From contig NZ_KQ948999.1 in NCBI RefSeq assembly GCF_001514265.1, forward strand, positions 62,001 through 126,000: a stretch of DNA of 64,000 bases, given 5' to 3'. This document shows positions 1 through 7,263 of the stretch, in pieces. Source of the DNA: Streptomyces resistomycificus (GTDB lineage Bacteria > Actinomycetota > Actinomycetes > Streptomycetales > Streptomycetaceae). The notes under the pieces were generated by a model, which worked only from the letters and a program-made list of their open reading frames with translations, did no database searches and was not told the DNA's origin. A program made the translations under genes and the position numbers. How positions within the stretch are numbered: position 1 is the stretch's first letter; every line of letters starts with the position of its first letter.

Positions 1-216
1 GTCGCGGTTGTCGATGATCCAGTCGCTGGTCCTGGTCAGCGGATCGGTGAGGTCGACGGTGAGCGCGTCGGGCCAGCTGCCGCTGGCCCAGCGGGCGTTC
101 GCCAGGGGCACGAGGACCGCCGCGGCGAGAGCCAGCAGCAGGAGCTTGTGCACGGCCCGGTGCTTGAGGACGCCGGGGAGGGCGATCCGGGGGACGGGTG
201 CGGTGACCGTTGCCAT
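1..216 (-). CDS. proW: Glycine betaine/proline ABC transporter permease, N-terminal fragment
   Basis: The first 72 codons of a permease run off the left edge. The protein begins MATVTAPVPRIALPGVLKHR and has a hydrophobic segment at about residues 23-40 (KLLLLALAAAVLVPLAN), then an extracellular-looking stretch ending in WIIDNRD, as in ProW/OpuAB-type permeases. The start ATG shares its A with the TGA of the upstream ATPase gene (TGATG), so the two are translationally coupled. With that neighbour it should form the membrane channel of a quaternary-amine importer. The core permease domain lies outside the window, so the call rests on context plus the N-terminus. Confidence 0.75.
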   Translation of the reverse strand, partial: MATVTAPVPRIALPGVLKHRAVHKLLLLALAAAVLVPLANARWASGSWPDALTVDLTDPLTRTSDWIIDNRD

Positions 217-1301
217 CAGACTGCCTCCTTGCGGAGCTCCGTTCCGGCCACGATGTCCAGGAGCCGTTCGTGATCGACGACCCCCAGACACCGGCCGTCC
301 TCCACGACGCAGGCGGGCTTGTGGCTGCGGGCGACGACCTTGATGGCCTCGGCGACCACCGCGTCGGCGGCGAGCGCGCCCGGGTGGTCCGTGCCGCCGC
401 AGTCCCCGGGCCGCATGGCCGTGCGGACCGTCATGACCTGCTCGCGCGGTACGTCGCGGACGAACTCGCGGACGTAGTCGTCGGCGGGCGAGCCCACGAT
501 CTCCTCCGGCGTGCCCAGCTGCACCACGCGGCCGTCGCGCATCAGCGCGATCCGGTCGCCCAGTTTGAGCGCCTCGCTGAGGTCGTGGGTGATGAAGACC
601 ATCGTGCGGCCCTCCTCGCGGTGCAGGCGCACGACCTCCTCCTGCATGTCGCGCCGGATCAGCGGGTCGAGCGCGCTGAACGGCTCGTCGAACAGCAGGA
701 CCTCGGGGTCCGCGGCGAGCGCGCGGGCCAGTCCGACGCGCTGGCGCTGACCGCCGGACAGCTGGCCGGGCCTGCGCTGCTCCATGCCCTCCAGGCCGAC
801 CTTCTTGACGACCTGCTGGGCCCGCTCGCGCCGCTCGGCCCTGCCGACGCCCTGGATCTCCAGGCCGTAGGCCACGTTGTCGAGGACCGTGCGGTGCGGG
901 AGCAGACCGAAGTGCTGGAAGACCATCGCCGCGCGGTGGCGGCGCAGTTCGCGCAGCCGGGACTTGTCCATCGCGCGGACGTCCTCGCCGTCGATGGCTA
1001 TGTTGCCGGCGGTCGGCTCGATCAGCCGGGTCAGACAGCGCACCAGGGTGGACTTGCCGGAGCCGGACAGCCCCATGACGACGAAGACCTCGCCCTTGCG
1101 GACGTCGAAGGAGACGTCCTGGACGGCGGCGGTGCAGCCGGTGCGGGCGCGCAGTTCGGCGGCCGGGAGCGAGGCGAGTTCGGGATCGCCGGGGACGGTG
1201 TCGGCCTTGGGGCCGAAGACCTTCCACAGGCCGTCCACCGCGAAGACGGGGGTGGCGGAATCATCTGTGGGGGGCTTGCGGGTGGGGACTGTGAGCGCCA
1301 T
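216..1301 (-). CDS. proV: Glycine betaine/L-proline ABC transporter ATP-binding protein with CBS domain
   Basis: 361-residue ATPase of an osmolyte importer. Walker A is GLSGSGKST (77-85), the ABC signature LSGGQRQRVGLARAL starts near 181, Walker B is VLLFDEP (about 201-207), and the switch histidine is in FITHDLSEA. A single C-terminal CBS-like segment (about 285-355, ending LGVVDHERLLDIVAG) is the usual ionic-strength sensor of the ProV/OpuAA family. The start overlaps the stop of the oxidoreductase gene by one base, and the stop overlaps the permease start, so the three genes form one coupled leftward operon. The linked betA/betB genes suggest imported choline or betaine as substrate. That is inference; the fold is certain. 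Confidence 0.92.
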   Translation of the reverse strand: MALTVPTRKPPTDDSATPVFAVDGLWKVFGPKADTVPGDPELASLPAAELRARTGCTAAVQDVSFDVRKGEVFVVMGLSGSGKSTLVRCLTRLIEPTAGNIAIDGEDVRAMDKSRLRELRRHRAAMVFQHFGLLPHRTVLDNVAYGLEIQGVGRAERRERAQQVVKKVGLEGMEQRRPGQLSGGQRQRVGLARALAADPEVLLFDEPFSALDPLIRRDMQEEVVRLHREEGRTMVFITHDLSEALKLGDRIALMRDGRVVQLGTPEEIVGSPADDYVREFVRDVPREQVMTVRTAMRPGDCGGTDHPGALAADAVVAEAIKVVARSHKPACVVEDGRCLGVVDHERLLDIVAGTELRKEAV

Positions 1302-2830
1302 CAGGCGTCACCTCCGATCAGATCGACCGCCTTCTCGCCGACCATGAGCACCCCGATCATGGGGTTCACAGCGGTCATGGTCGGGAAGACGGAGGCGTCG
1401 GCGATCCGGATGCCGGACAGACCACGAATCTTCAACTCGGGGTCGACGACAGCCATTTCGTCGTCCGGGGCGCCCATGCGGCAGGTCCCGGCGGGGTGGT
1501 AGACGGTGTGTGCGACCTTGCGGGCGTACTCGCTCAGCTCCTCGTCGCCGGTGACGTGCGGACCCGGCGCCACCTCGCGCCTGAGCCAGCCGGCGAGCGG
1601 TTCGGTCTTCGCGATCTCGCGTGCGATCTTGATGCCGTCGACGAGGGTGCGGCCGTCGTAGTCGTCCTCGTCGGTGAAGTAGCGGAAGTCGAGGGCCGGC
1701 TTGACGGAGGGGTCGGAGCTGGTCAGGAACAGCCGGCCGCGGCTCTTCGGCTTCGGGATGTTCGGGGTCATCGAGACGCCGTACGGCGGGCGTTCGTAGC
1801 CCAGGCGCTCGGGGTTGTCCGTGAACGGGACCTGGTAGAAGTGGAACATCAGGTCCGGGCCCGCGTGTTCGGGGTCGCGGCGCACGAACAGGCCCGCGTC
1901 GGAGTCCATCGCGGAGTTCTCGGGGATCGGGCCTTCGGTCTCCCAGACGATCACCGACTCGGGGTGGTCCAGCAGGTTCTCGCCGACGCCGGGCAGATCG
2001 AGCACGACCGGGATGCCGAGCGCCTCCAGATCGGACTTCGGGCCGATGCCGGAGTGCATCAGCAGGCGGGGCGAGTCGACGGCGCCCGCGCACAGCAGGA
2101 CCTCGTTGCGGGCCTGTACGAGGATCTCCTCGCCGTCCTTCGTGCGGACGTGCACACCCTCGGCGCGGGTGCCTTTCAGCTCCAGCTTGTACGCCCAGGT
2201 CTCCAGCATGATGTGGAGGTTGGGGCGCTCGTCCATCACAGGGTGCAGATACGCCACCGACGCCGAGGAGCGCTTGTTGTTCTCGGGGTGGTAGGCGAGG
2301 TCGAAGAACCCGACGCCGTCGTCGAACGGCTTCTTGTTGAAGCCCTCGACGCGGGGGACGTCCAGCGCCTTCTGCGCCGCGTCGACGAAGTCGCGGGCGA
2401 TGGCGTTGCGGTCCTTCTCGTCGACCGGGACGATGTTGTTCTTCAGCCGGGCGTAGTACGCCTCCATCGGCACCGCGCCCCAGCCCTTGGCGCCGGCCGC
2501 CTCCCACTCGTCCCAGTCGGACGGCAGCGGTTTGAACGCGATCAGGGTGTTGTGCGAGGAACAGCCGCCGAGGACCCGGGCCCGGCTGTGCCGGATGTGG
2601 GAGTTGCCGCGCGGCTGCTCGGTGGTGGGGTAGTCGTAGTCGAGCTCTCCGCCGAGCAGGCCCATCCAGCGGCGCAGGGTCAGGACGTCGTCCCGGCCGA
2701 CGTCGCTGGGGCCGCCCTCGATGACGGCGACGGTGACGTCCGGGTTCTCGGTGAGGCGAGAGGCGATGACGGAGCCGGCGGTGCCGCCGCCGATCACGAC
2801 GTAGTCGTAGACGGTGTTTGTCTCGGGCAT
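1301..2830 (-). CDS. betA: GMC-family FAD oxidoreductase, probable choline dehydrogenase
   Basis: 509 residues, normal for the glucose-methanol-choline family. The N-terminal dinucleotide-binding motif is VVIGGGTAGS (11-20). GMC signature regions follow (RARVLGGCSSHN near 83; LLCAGAVDSPRLLMHSGIGP near 245). The C-terminal catalytic His/Asn pair lies in VYHPAGTCRMG and AVNPMIG. It would oxidise choline to betaine aldehyde with FAD at the membrane or in the cytoplasm. Substrate is inferred from betB upstream and proVW downstream; other GMC alcohol oxidases look alike. A GGAG ribosome site stands 7 bases before ATG 2830. The stop overlaps the proV start (TGATG). Confidence 0.88.
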   Translation of the reverse strand: MPETNTVYDYVVIGGGTAGSVIASRLTENPDVTVAVIEGGPSDVGRDDVLTLRRWMGLLGGELDYDYPTTEQPRGNSHIRHSRARVLGGCSSHNTLIAFKPLPSDWDEWEAAGAKGWGAVPMEAYYARLKNNIVPVDEKDRNAIARDFVDAAQKALDVPRVEGFNKKPFDDGVGFFDLAYHPENNKRSSASVAYLHPVMDERPNLHIMLETWAYKLELKGTRAEGVHVRTKDGEEILVQARNEVLLCAGAVDSPRLLMHSGIGPKSDLEALGIPVVLDLPGVGENLLDHPESVIVWETEGPIPENSAMDSDAGLFVRRDPEHAGPDLMFHFYQVPFTDNPERLGYERPPYGVSMTPNIPKPKSRGRLFLTSSDPSVKPALDFRYFTDEDDYDGRTLVDGIKIAREIAKTEPLAGWLRREVAPGPHVTGDEELSEYARKVAHTVYHPAGTCRMGAPDDEMAVVDPELKIRGLSGIRIADASVFPTMTAVNPMIGVLMVGEKAVDLIGGDA

Positions 2831-2900
2831 GGGGGGTACTCCAGGGCTGCGAAGTCGTACGCGGTCTCACGGTGGTGTGGGTGGTGCCGGGTGGTGGACT

Positions 2901-2951
2901 GGTACCTGGTGGTGCGCCGGTACCTGGTGGTGCGGTGGTACCTGGTGGTGC
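2901..2951. repeat. Three-copy 18-bp tandem repeat between betB and betA
   Basis: The 15-mer GGTACCTGGTGGTGC recurs at 2901, 2919 and 2937, a constant 18-bp period, with degenerate GGTGGTG units on both sides. It fills most of the 206-bp gap between the betB stop (3037) and the betA start (2830). A multiple of three keeps frame, but no gene is convincing here. It could be a slippage-prone spacer or affect betA expression; function unknown. Confidence 0.85.
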
Positions 2952-3036
2952 GAAGTCGTGAGGTCGTGCGAGTCGTCTGGGGGGTGCGGTGCCTCTAGGC
3001 GTGCGCTTCGCGCGCTGTGCCGTGGGCGGGTCGGGG

Positions 3037-4557
3037 TCAGCCGGCGAACCAGCGGACCGGCTTCGGCGCGAGGTTCTGGTAGATGTGCTTGGTCTCGCGG
3101 TACTCGGCGAGACCGGCGGGGCCGAGTTCGCGGCCCACTCCGCTCTTGCCGAAGCCGCCCCACTCCGCCTGCGGGAGGTAGGGGTGGAAGTCGTTGATCC
3201 AGATCGTGCCGTGGCGCAGACGGCCCGCGACCCTGCGGGCCCGGCCGGCGTCGGCGGTCCAGACGGCGCCCGCGAGGCCGTACTCCGTGTCGTTGGCGAG
3301 GGCGACCGCCTCGTCCTCCGTACGGAAGGTCTCCACGGTGAGAACGGGTCCGAAGACCTCCTCCCGTACGACCTTCATCTCGCGGTGGCAGCGGTCGAGG
3401 ACGGTCGGCTCGTAGAAGTAGCCGCCCTCGGGACGCTGCGGCGACGGCTCGGGACGCTTGCCGCCGGAGCGCAGTACCGCCCCCTCCTTGAGCGCGGAGT
3501 CGACGTACGCCTCGACCTTGGCGCGCTGCTGCTCGGAGACGAGCGGTCCGCACTCGACGCCGTCCTCCGTGCCGCGCCCGAGGCGGATCCTCCCGGCCCG
3601 GCGGGCGAGTTCGGCGACGAAACGGTCCCGGACGCTCTCCTCGACGATGAGGCGGCCGCCCGCCGAGCAGACCTGGCCGCTGTGGATGAAGGCCGCGTTG
3701 AGCGCCTGGTCGACGGCGGTGTCGAAGGCCTCGTCGGTGGCGCAGGCGTCGGCGAAGACGACGTTGGGGTTCTTGCCGCCGAGTTCGAGGGCGACCTTCT
3801 TGACGCTCGGGGCGGCGGCCTGGGCGACCTTGGTTCCGCTGACCAGGCCGCCGGTGAAGGAGACGAGGTCGACGTCCGGGTGCTCGGCGAGCCGGGCGCC
3901 GACCGTGTGGCCGGGGCCGGTGACGATGTTCGCGACGCCCGCTGGGAGCCCCGCCTCGGCCAGCAGGTCGATCAGGGCGACCGTCGTCATCGGGGTGATC
4001 TCGCTCGGCTTGACCACGAAGGTGTTGCCGGCCGCGAGGGCCGGGGCGATCTTCCAACTGGCCTGGAGCAGCGGGTAGTTCCACGGCGTGATCAGCGCGC
4101 ACACGCCGATGGGCTCGTGCACGACGACACTGTGGATCTCGGGCGAGCCCGCGTCGACGACGCGACCCGGGGCCTCTCCCGCGACGAGGTCGGCGAAGTA
4201 CCGGAAGGCGTCGGCGACACAGTCGATGTCGACGCGGCCCTCCTCCACGGTCTTGCCCGCGTCCCGGCTCTCCAGCAGACCGAGCTCTTCGCGGTCGCGT
4301 ACGAGGAGATCGGCGACGCGGCGCAGCAGTGCGGCGCGCTCGGCGACGGGGGTGTGGGGCCAGTCGCCCTGGTCGAATGCTCGGCGCGCGGCCTCGATCG
4401 CGAGGTCGGTGTCCTTCTCGTCACCCTCCGCGACCAGGACGAACGGCCGGGCGTCCGCGGGGTCGAGGATCTCGCGCGTGGCACCGGAGGCGGCTTCGCG
4501 CCACTCGCCGTCCACGTGGATGGTCTTCCGCGCCTGGAGTTCTGCTGTGTCCGCCAT
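3037..4557 (-). CDS. betB: Betaine-aldehyde dehydrogenase (NAD(P)+ aldehyde dehydrogenase family)
   Basis: 506-residue cytoplasmic aldehyde dehydrogenase. Visible motifs are the N169-type PWNYPLLQASWK, the cofactor loop SFTGGLVSGTKVAQ, the general-base glutamate in LELGGKNPNVVF, and the catalytic cysteine in HSGQVCSAGGR. The C-terminus has EEVFGPVLTVETF and the INDFHPYLPQAEWGGFGKSG region, all in standard order. It converts betaine aldehyde to glycine betaine; substrate is inferred from the neighbouring choline-dehydrogenase-like gene. It is first in the leftward operon. A nested inverted repeat at 4641-4673 lies in its promoter region. Confidence 0.9.
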   Translation of the reverse strand: MADTAELQARKTIHVDGEWREAASGATREILDPADARPFVLVAEGDEKDTDLAIEAARRAFDQGDWPHTPVAERAALLRRVADLLVRDREELGLLESRDAGKTVEEGRVDIDCVADAFRYFADLVAGEAPGRVVDAGSPEIHSVVVHEPIGVCALITPWNYPLLQASWKIAPALAAGNTFVVKPSEITPMTTVALIDLLAEAGLPAGVANIVTGPGHTVGARLAEHPDVDLVSFTGGLVSGTKVAQAAAPSVKKVALELGGKNPNVVFADACATDEAFDTAVDQALNAAFIHSGQVCSAGGRLIVEESVRDRFVAELARRAGRIRLGRGTEDGVECGPLVSEQQRAKVEAYVDSALKEGAVLRSGGKRPEPSPQRPEGGYFYEPTVLDRCHREMKVVREEVFGPVLTVETFRTEDEAVALANDTEYGLAGAVWTADAGRARRVAGRLRHGTIWINDFHPYLPQAEWGGFGKSGVGRELGPAGLAEYRETKHIYQNLAPKPVRWFAG

Positions 4558-4640
4558 GATCGGGATTGCCTTCCGTTCCTGTTCAGTGCCGCTGAGTCAC
4601 ACGAATGTCACTCATCGAGACCGTGAGCACATGCCCCCGT

Positions 4641-4673
4641 CTTTCGATTGCATGCGCAATCCATGGCCGAAAG
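4641..4673. promoter_or_regulatory. Nested inverted repeat, candidate operator for the bet operon
   Basis: Arms GATTGC (4646-4651) and GCAATC (4656-4661) flank ATGC. An outer pair, CTTTCG (4641-4646) and CGAAAG (4668-4673), brackets them. The element sits 84 bp upstream of the betB ATG in the divergent 4558-4750 interval shared with the secreted-protein gene. Choline/betaine genes are usually under local regulators, but none is visible next to them here, so the binding protein is unknown. Confidence 0.45.
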
Positions 4674-4750
4674 TGCGCTGGGTCACTGGACATGCGGGCA
4701 AATGGGGCGAATCGTACGCTGAGGGTGATGCGCACCACGGAGGTGACGCC

Positions 4751-5506
4751 ATGGCCTCGAAAGCGTGGGTCTGCGCGGCGGCGGGCGCGGCCCTGCTCCT
4801 CTCGTCCGCCCCGGCCGCGGCGGGCGACGCCGACGATCTGAGCGCCCGGGAGCTGGCGACGCAGGCGAAGGACCACCTCCTCGACGTCGAGTCCGTCCAT
4901 CTGAAGCTGACGGACCGCGGCGCGGACGCGAGGACCAGCGGGACGCAGCCCACCTCGATGGATCTCTCCCTCGACCAGGCCGGCGACTGCGTCGGCACGA
5001 TGCGGATGGGTTCGGACGGCGGCAGCGTCGAGATCGTCAAGCAGGGCGACGAGGTGTGGATGAAACCGGACACCGCGTTCTGGAAGGCGCAGGTACCCGG
5101 GAGCGAGGGCGACGCGGTGGCCAAGCTGTTCGGGAACCGCTACATCCACGGCTCCACCGACGACGCCATGCTCAAGGGCATGGCCGACATCTGCGACCTC
5201 ACCGCCTTCCAGAAGGACGTCGACACAGCCGGCCCCTCCGGCGACACCCCGCTGACCAAGGGCGAGGAGACGACGGTCGACGACACCAGGGTCATCCCGC
5301 TCAAGGGCAGCGAGGACGGCATGCGGACGACCCTGTACGTGACGTCCGACGCGCCGCACCGGCTGGTGTCGGCCACGCAGAAGGGCGCCGGGACCGACAT
5401 GACGCTGGCCTTCACGGACTACGACAAGCCGGTGCCGACGAAGACACCCCCGGCCGAGGACTCGGTGGAGGTCGGGAAGCTGCGGGAGGAGCTGGAGAGC
5501 GTGTGA
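4751..5506 (+). CDS. Secreted LppX/LprG-like protein
   Basis: 251 residues. ATG 4751 is chosen because GGAGGTGA precedes it closely and a signal peptide begins there (MASKAWVCAAAGAALLLSS, likely cleavage after APAAA near residue 24). There is no lipobox cysteine, so it is probably a soluble exported protein. The mature part resembles the LppX/LprAFG fold seen in many actinobacterial envelope proteins: SARELATQAKDHLLDVESVHL, then alternating strands around DEVWMKPDTAFWK and a DMTLAFTDYDKPV C-terminus. Such proteins bind lipids or act as surface chaperones. The specific role here is unknown. It is divergent from betB. Confidence 0.7.
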   Translation: MASKAWVCAAAGAALLLSSAPAAAGDADDLSARELATQAKDHLLDVESVHLKLTDRGADARTSGTQPTSMDLSLDQAGDCVGTMRMGSDGGSVEIVKQGDEVWMKPDTAFWKAQVPGSEGDAVAKLFGNRYIHGSTDDAMLKGMADICDLTAFQKDVDTAGPSGDTPLTKGEETTVDDTRVIPLKGSEDGMRTTLYVTSDAPHRLVSATQKGAGTDMTLAFTDYDKPVPTKTPPAEDSVEVGKLREELESV

Positions 5507-5552
5507 ACGCCCGGGTCAGCCCACCGACAGACACCGACGTCAGGCCGTCGCG

Positions 5553-6896
5553 TCAGTCCACGGAGGCCGGTTCGCAGGCGTAGGGCGGGCAGAACCCCTC
5601 CAACGCCGTGGTGAGCAGCTCCAGTTCGTCGTCGCGGCCGTCCGCGTCCGGGCCGTACGCGGCGATGGCGTAGATGCTGCCGTCCGAGGCCACGAAGCGC
5701 TCGTCGTAGACGTGCCAGCGACCGACGTCCGGCTCGCCCTTGATGGTGTCGGCGAGGTACTCCAGGCGGGTGCCCGTGTACTCGCCGTCGTCCAGGTTCT
5801 GCAGGGAGAGCTTCTCGAAGCCGTCCGGCTTGGCGGTCTCCTCCGACAGGTACAGGTCGAAGGACGCGTCCGGCGACTCCTCCGACACCTGGTAGACCTG
5901 CAGCCGGCGTTCGTCGTCCGCGCTGCGGTAGTTGACGACGGCGATGCCGTACTGCGAGGGCACGGTCGTGCGCGACCACCCCTTCGGTATCGCGATCCGG
6001 AAGCCCTCGGCGTCCTCGTACTCCTCGTATCCGGCGGGGAGTTCGGGCCCGGTCGGCGAGGGCGTCCCGGTCGGCGTGGCTGTCGGCGGCGGAGAGGTGT
6101 CGGGGTCGCCCTGCTGCGAGACCCCGGCGTCCGACGTCGGCGGAGACGCGCTCGCCGCGGCCGCGGGCCCGTCGTCCCCGGAACCGACCACCAGGGTCAG
6201 GACCAGACTCACCACGACGCCGACGACGGCGGCGGCGACCAACACGGACCATACGACCCGCCGGCTCATCCCCCGGGCGGGCGCGGGCTGGGCGGGCTGG
6301 TCGGCGGGCGGCCAGGACGCACCCGGCCACGGGGCCGCCGGCCACACCCCCTGGTCACCACCGGCCCCGTGGTCGGCCGGGGCCGCCCCGCCGACGGCCA
6401 CCTCCGCCGCGGACCATGCCGCGGCTCCACCGTCACCCGCGGAACCCACGCCCCGCGGCCCATGCCATCCTCCCGGCCCGCCGGCACCACCCGGCCAGTC
6501 CGAGGGCCCCGGAGGACCGGGCTCAGCCGTGGCCGCGACCGGACCCGCGTCGGCCGGTTCGCCCGACGCGCCTGCGGTCGGTGCGGGCCCCGGCTCCGGC
6601 CCAGGCCCCGGCTCCGGCGCCGCGGCAGCCGCACCGGAGGCGTCCGGCGCCCCGGTACCCGAGCCACCCGCTCCTCCTGCCTCCGGCTCCCCCGCTGCCG
6701 ACGTTCCCGCTGCAGACGTTCCCGCTGCAGACGTTCCCGCTGCAGACGTTCCCGCGGCCGCGGGCCACGTCGGGGTGAACCCCGGTCGGGACGGCGGCGG
6801 TGGTGTCGTCGGGGCGGGGGTGGACCGGGTTCCGTCGTCGTCCTCCCAGCGCTGGGTTTCCTCGTTCCAGTACCGCGTTCCCCCGCTGTCGCTCAT
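5553..6896 (-). CDS. Membrane protein: Pro/Ala-rich cytoplasmic tail, one TM, extracellular GWxRT domain
   Basis: 447 residues. It opens MSDSGGTRYWNEETQRWED, followed by a long disordered Pro/Gly/Ala region (about 20-205) that includes four AAGTS repeats. A single transmembrane helix follows (VVWSVLVAAAVVGVVVSLVL, about 215-237), then a Ser/Thr/Pro linker. The extracellular domain is about 150 residues (GYEEYEDAEGFRIAIPKGWS ... RRLQVYQVSEESPD ... FVASDGSIYAIAAYG). That domain recurs in the gene at 10116-10925. A GAGAGGGG ribosome site precedes ATG 6896. Function unrecognised. It lies 10 bp downstream of the 6907 gene, so probably in the same transcript. Confidence 0.75.
   Translation of the reverse strand: MSDSGGTRYWNEETQRWEDDDGTRSTPAPTTPPPPSRPGFTPTWPAAAGTSAAGTSAAGTSAAGTSAAGEPEAGGAGGSGTGAPDASGAAAAAPEPGPGPEPGPAPTAGASGEPADAGPVAATAEPGPPGPSDWPGGAGGPGGWHGPRGVGSAGDGGAAAWSAAEVAVGGAAPADHGAGGDQGVWPAAPWPGASWPPADQPAQPAPARGMSRRVVWSVLVAAAVVGVVVSLVLTLVVGSGDDGPAAAASASPPTSDAGVSQQGDPDTSPPPTATPTGTPSPTGPELPAGYEEYEDAEGFRIAIPKGWSRTTVPSQYGIAVVNYRSADDERRLQVYQVSEESPDASFDLYLSEETAKPDGFEKLSLQNLDDGEYTGTRLEYLADTIKGEPDVGRWHVYDERFVASDGSIYAIAAYGPDADGRDDELELLTTALEGFCPPYACEPASVD
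6701..6760. repeat. 15-bp tandem repeat coding for AAGTS units
   Basis: The 15-mer ACGTTCCCGCTGCAG occurs at 6701, 6716 and 6731, with a partial fourth copy at 6746. The copies are identical at DNA level, which suggests recent expansion by slippage. They encode the in-frame AAGTS pentapeptides in the cytoplasmic low-complexity part of the 5553-6896 protein, so copy-number change would not break the frame. Confidence 0.9.
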
Positions 6897-6906
6897 GTCG
6901 CCCCTC

Positions 6907-7263
6907 TCACAGCCCCAGCAGACCGGCGACGGCCCCGGCGGACGCGATCAGGCCCACCAGGGCCTGGGAGTCGGTGAGCAACTGGCGGAGCCGGTCGAGG
7001 CGGGAGGGGGCGGCCTGGCCGGTACGGGTGATCTCCTCCTCCGTCTCGGCCAGCGCCTCGTCCAGGGTCGCCGTCTCCTCGCTGGCCCGCACCCGGGTCA
7101 GGTCGGCGCGCAACTCGCGTACCGCCTTCAGGAGTTCCTCGGCGGCCTGGTCGCGCTGTGTCGCCGTGCCGTGGTGGCTCTCGGCGTGCGCGTGGCTGCC
7201 GATGGCGAAGGTGCTGTGCGAGACGCCACCGGTGATGCTGACCTTCGGTTCATCCGTTGCCAT
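6907..7263 (-). CDS. Small protein with STFAIGSHA motif, coiled coil and C-terminal hydrophobic segment
   Basis: 118 residues, not a family I can name. Residues 8-30 hold ITGGVSHSTFAIGSHAHAES, nearly the same motif as the C-terminus of the upstream membrane protein (SSTFAVGSHATAS). A helical, charge-rich coiled-coil stretch follows (about 37-95), then a small hydrophobic tail ALVGLIASAGAVAGLLGL. An AAGGGAAA ribosome site lies inside the upstream gene, and the two coding regions overlap by 14 bp, so they are coupled. The shared motif suggests the two products assemble with each other. Confidence 0.75.
   Translation of the reverse strand: MATDEPKVSITGGVSHSTFAIGSHAHAESHHGTATQRDQAAEELLKAVRELRADLTRVRASEETATLDEALAETEEEITRTGQAAPSRLDRLRQLLTDSQALVGLIASAGAVAGLLGL

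Noticed and set aside
210..1502. 430-codon open frame on the plus strand
   Set aside because: Antisense of the proV-like ATPase; no recognisable protein features.
2889..2960. CRISPR-like array between betB and betA
   Set aside because: The repeats are only 15-18 bp with no spacers, so this is a simple tandem repeat.
4751..5506. Lipoprotein signal in the LppX-like protein
   Set aside because: The only cysteine in the signal region (MASKAWVC) is too early, and no L-x-x-C lipobox precedes the mature part.
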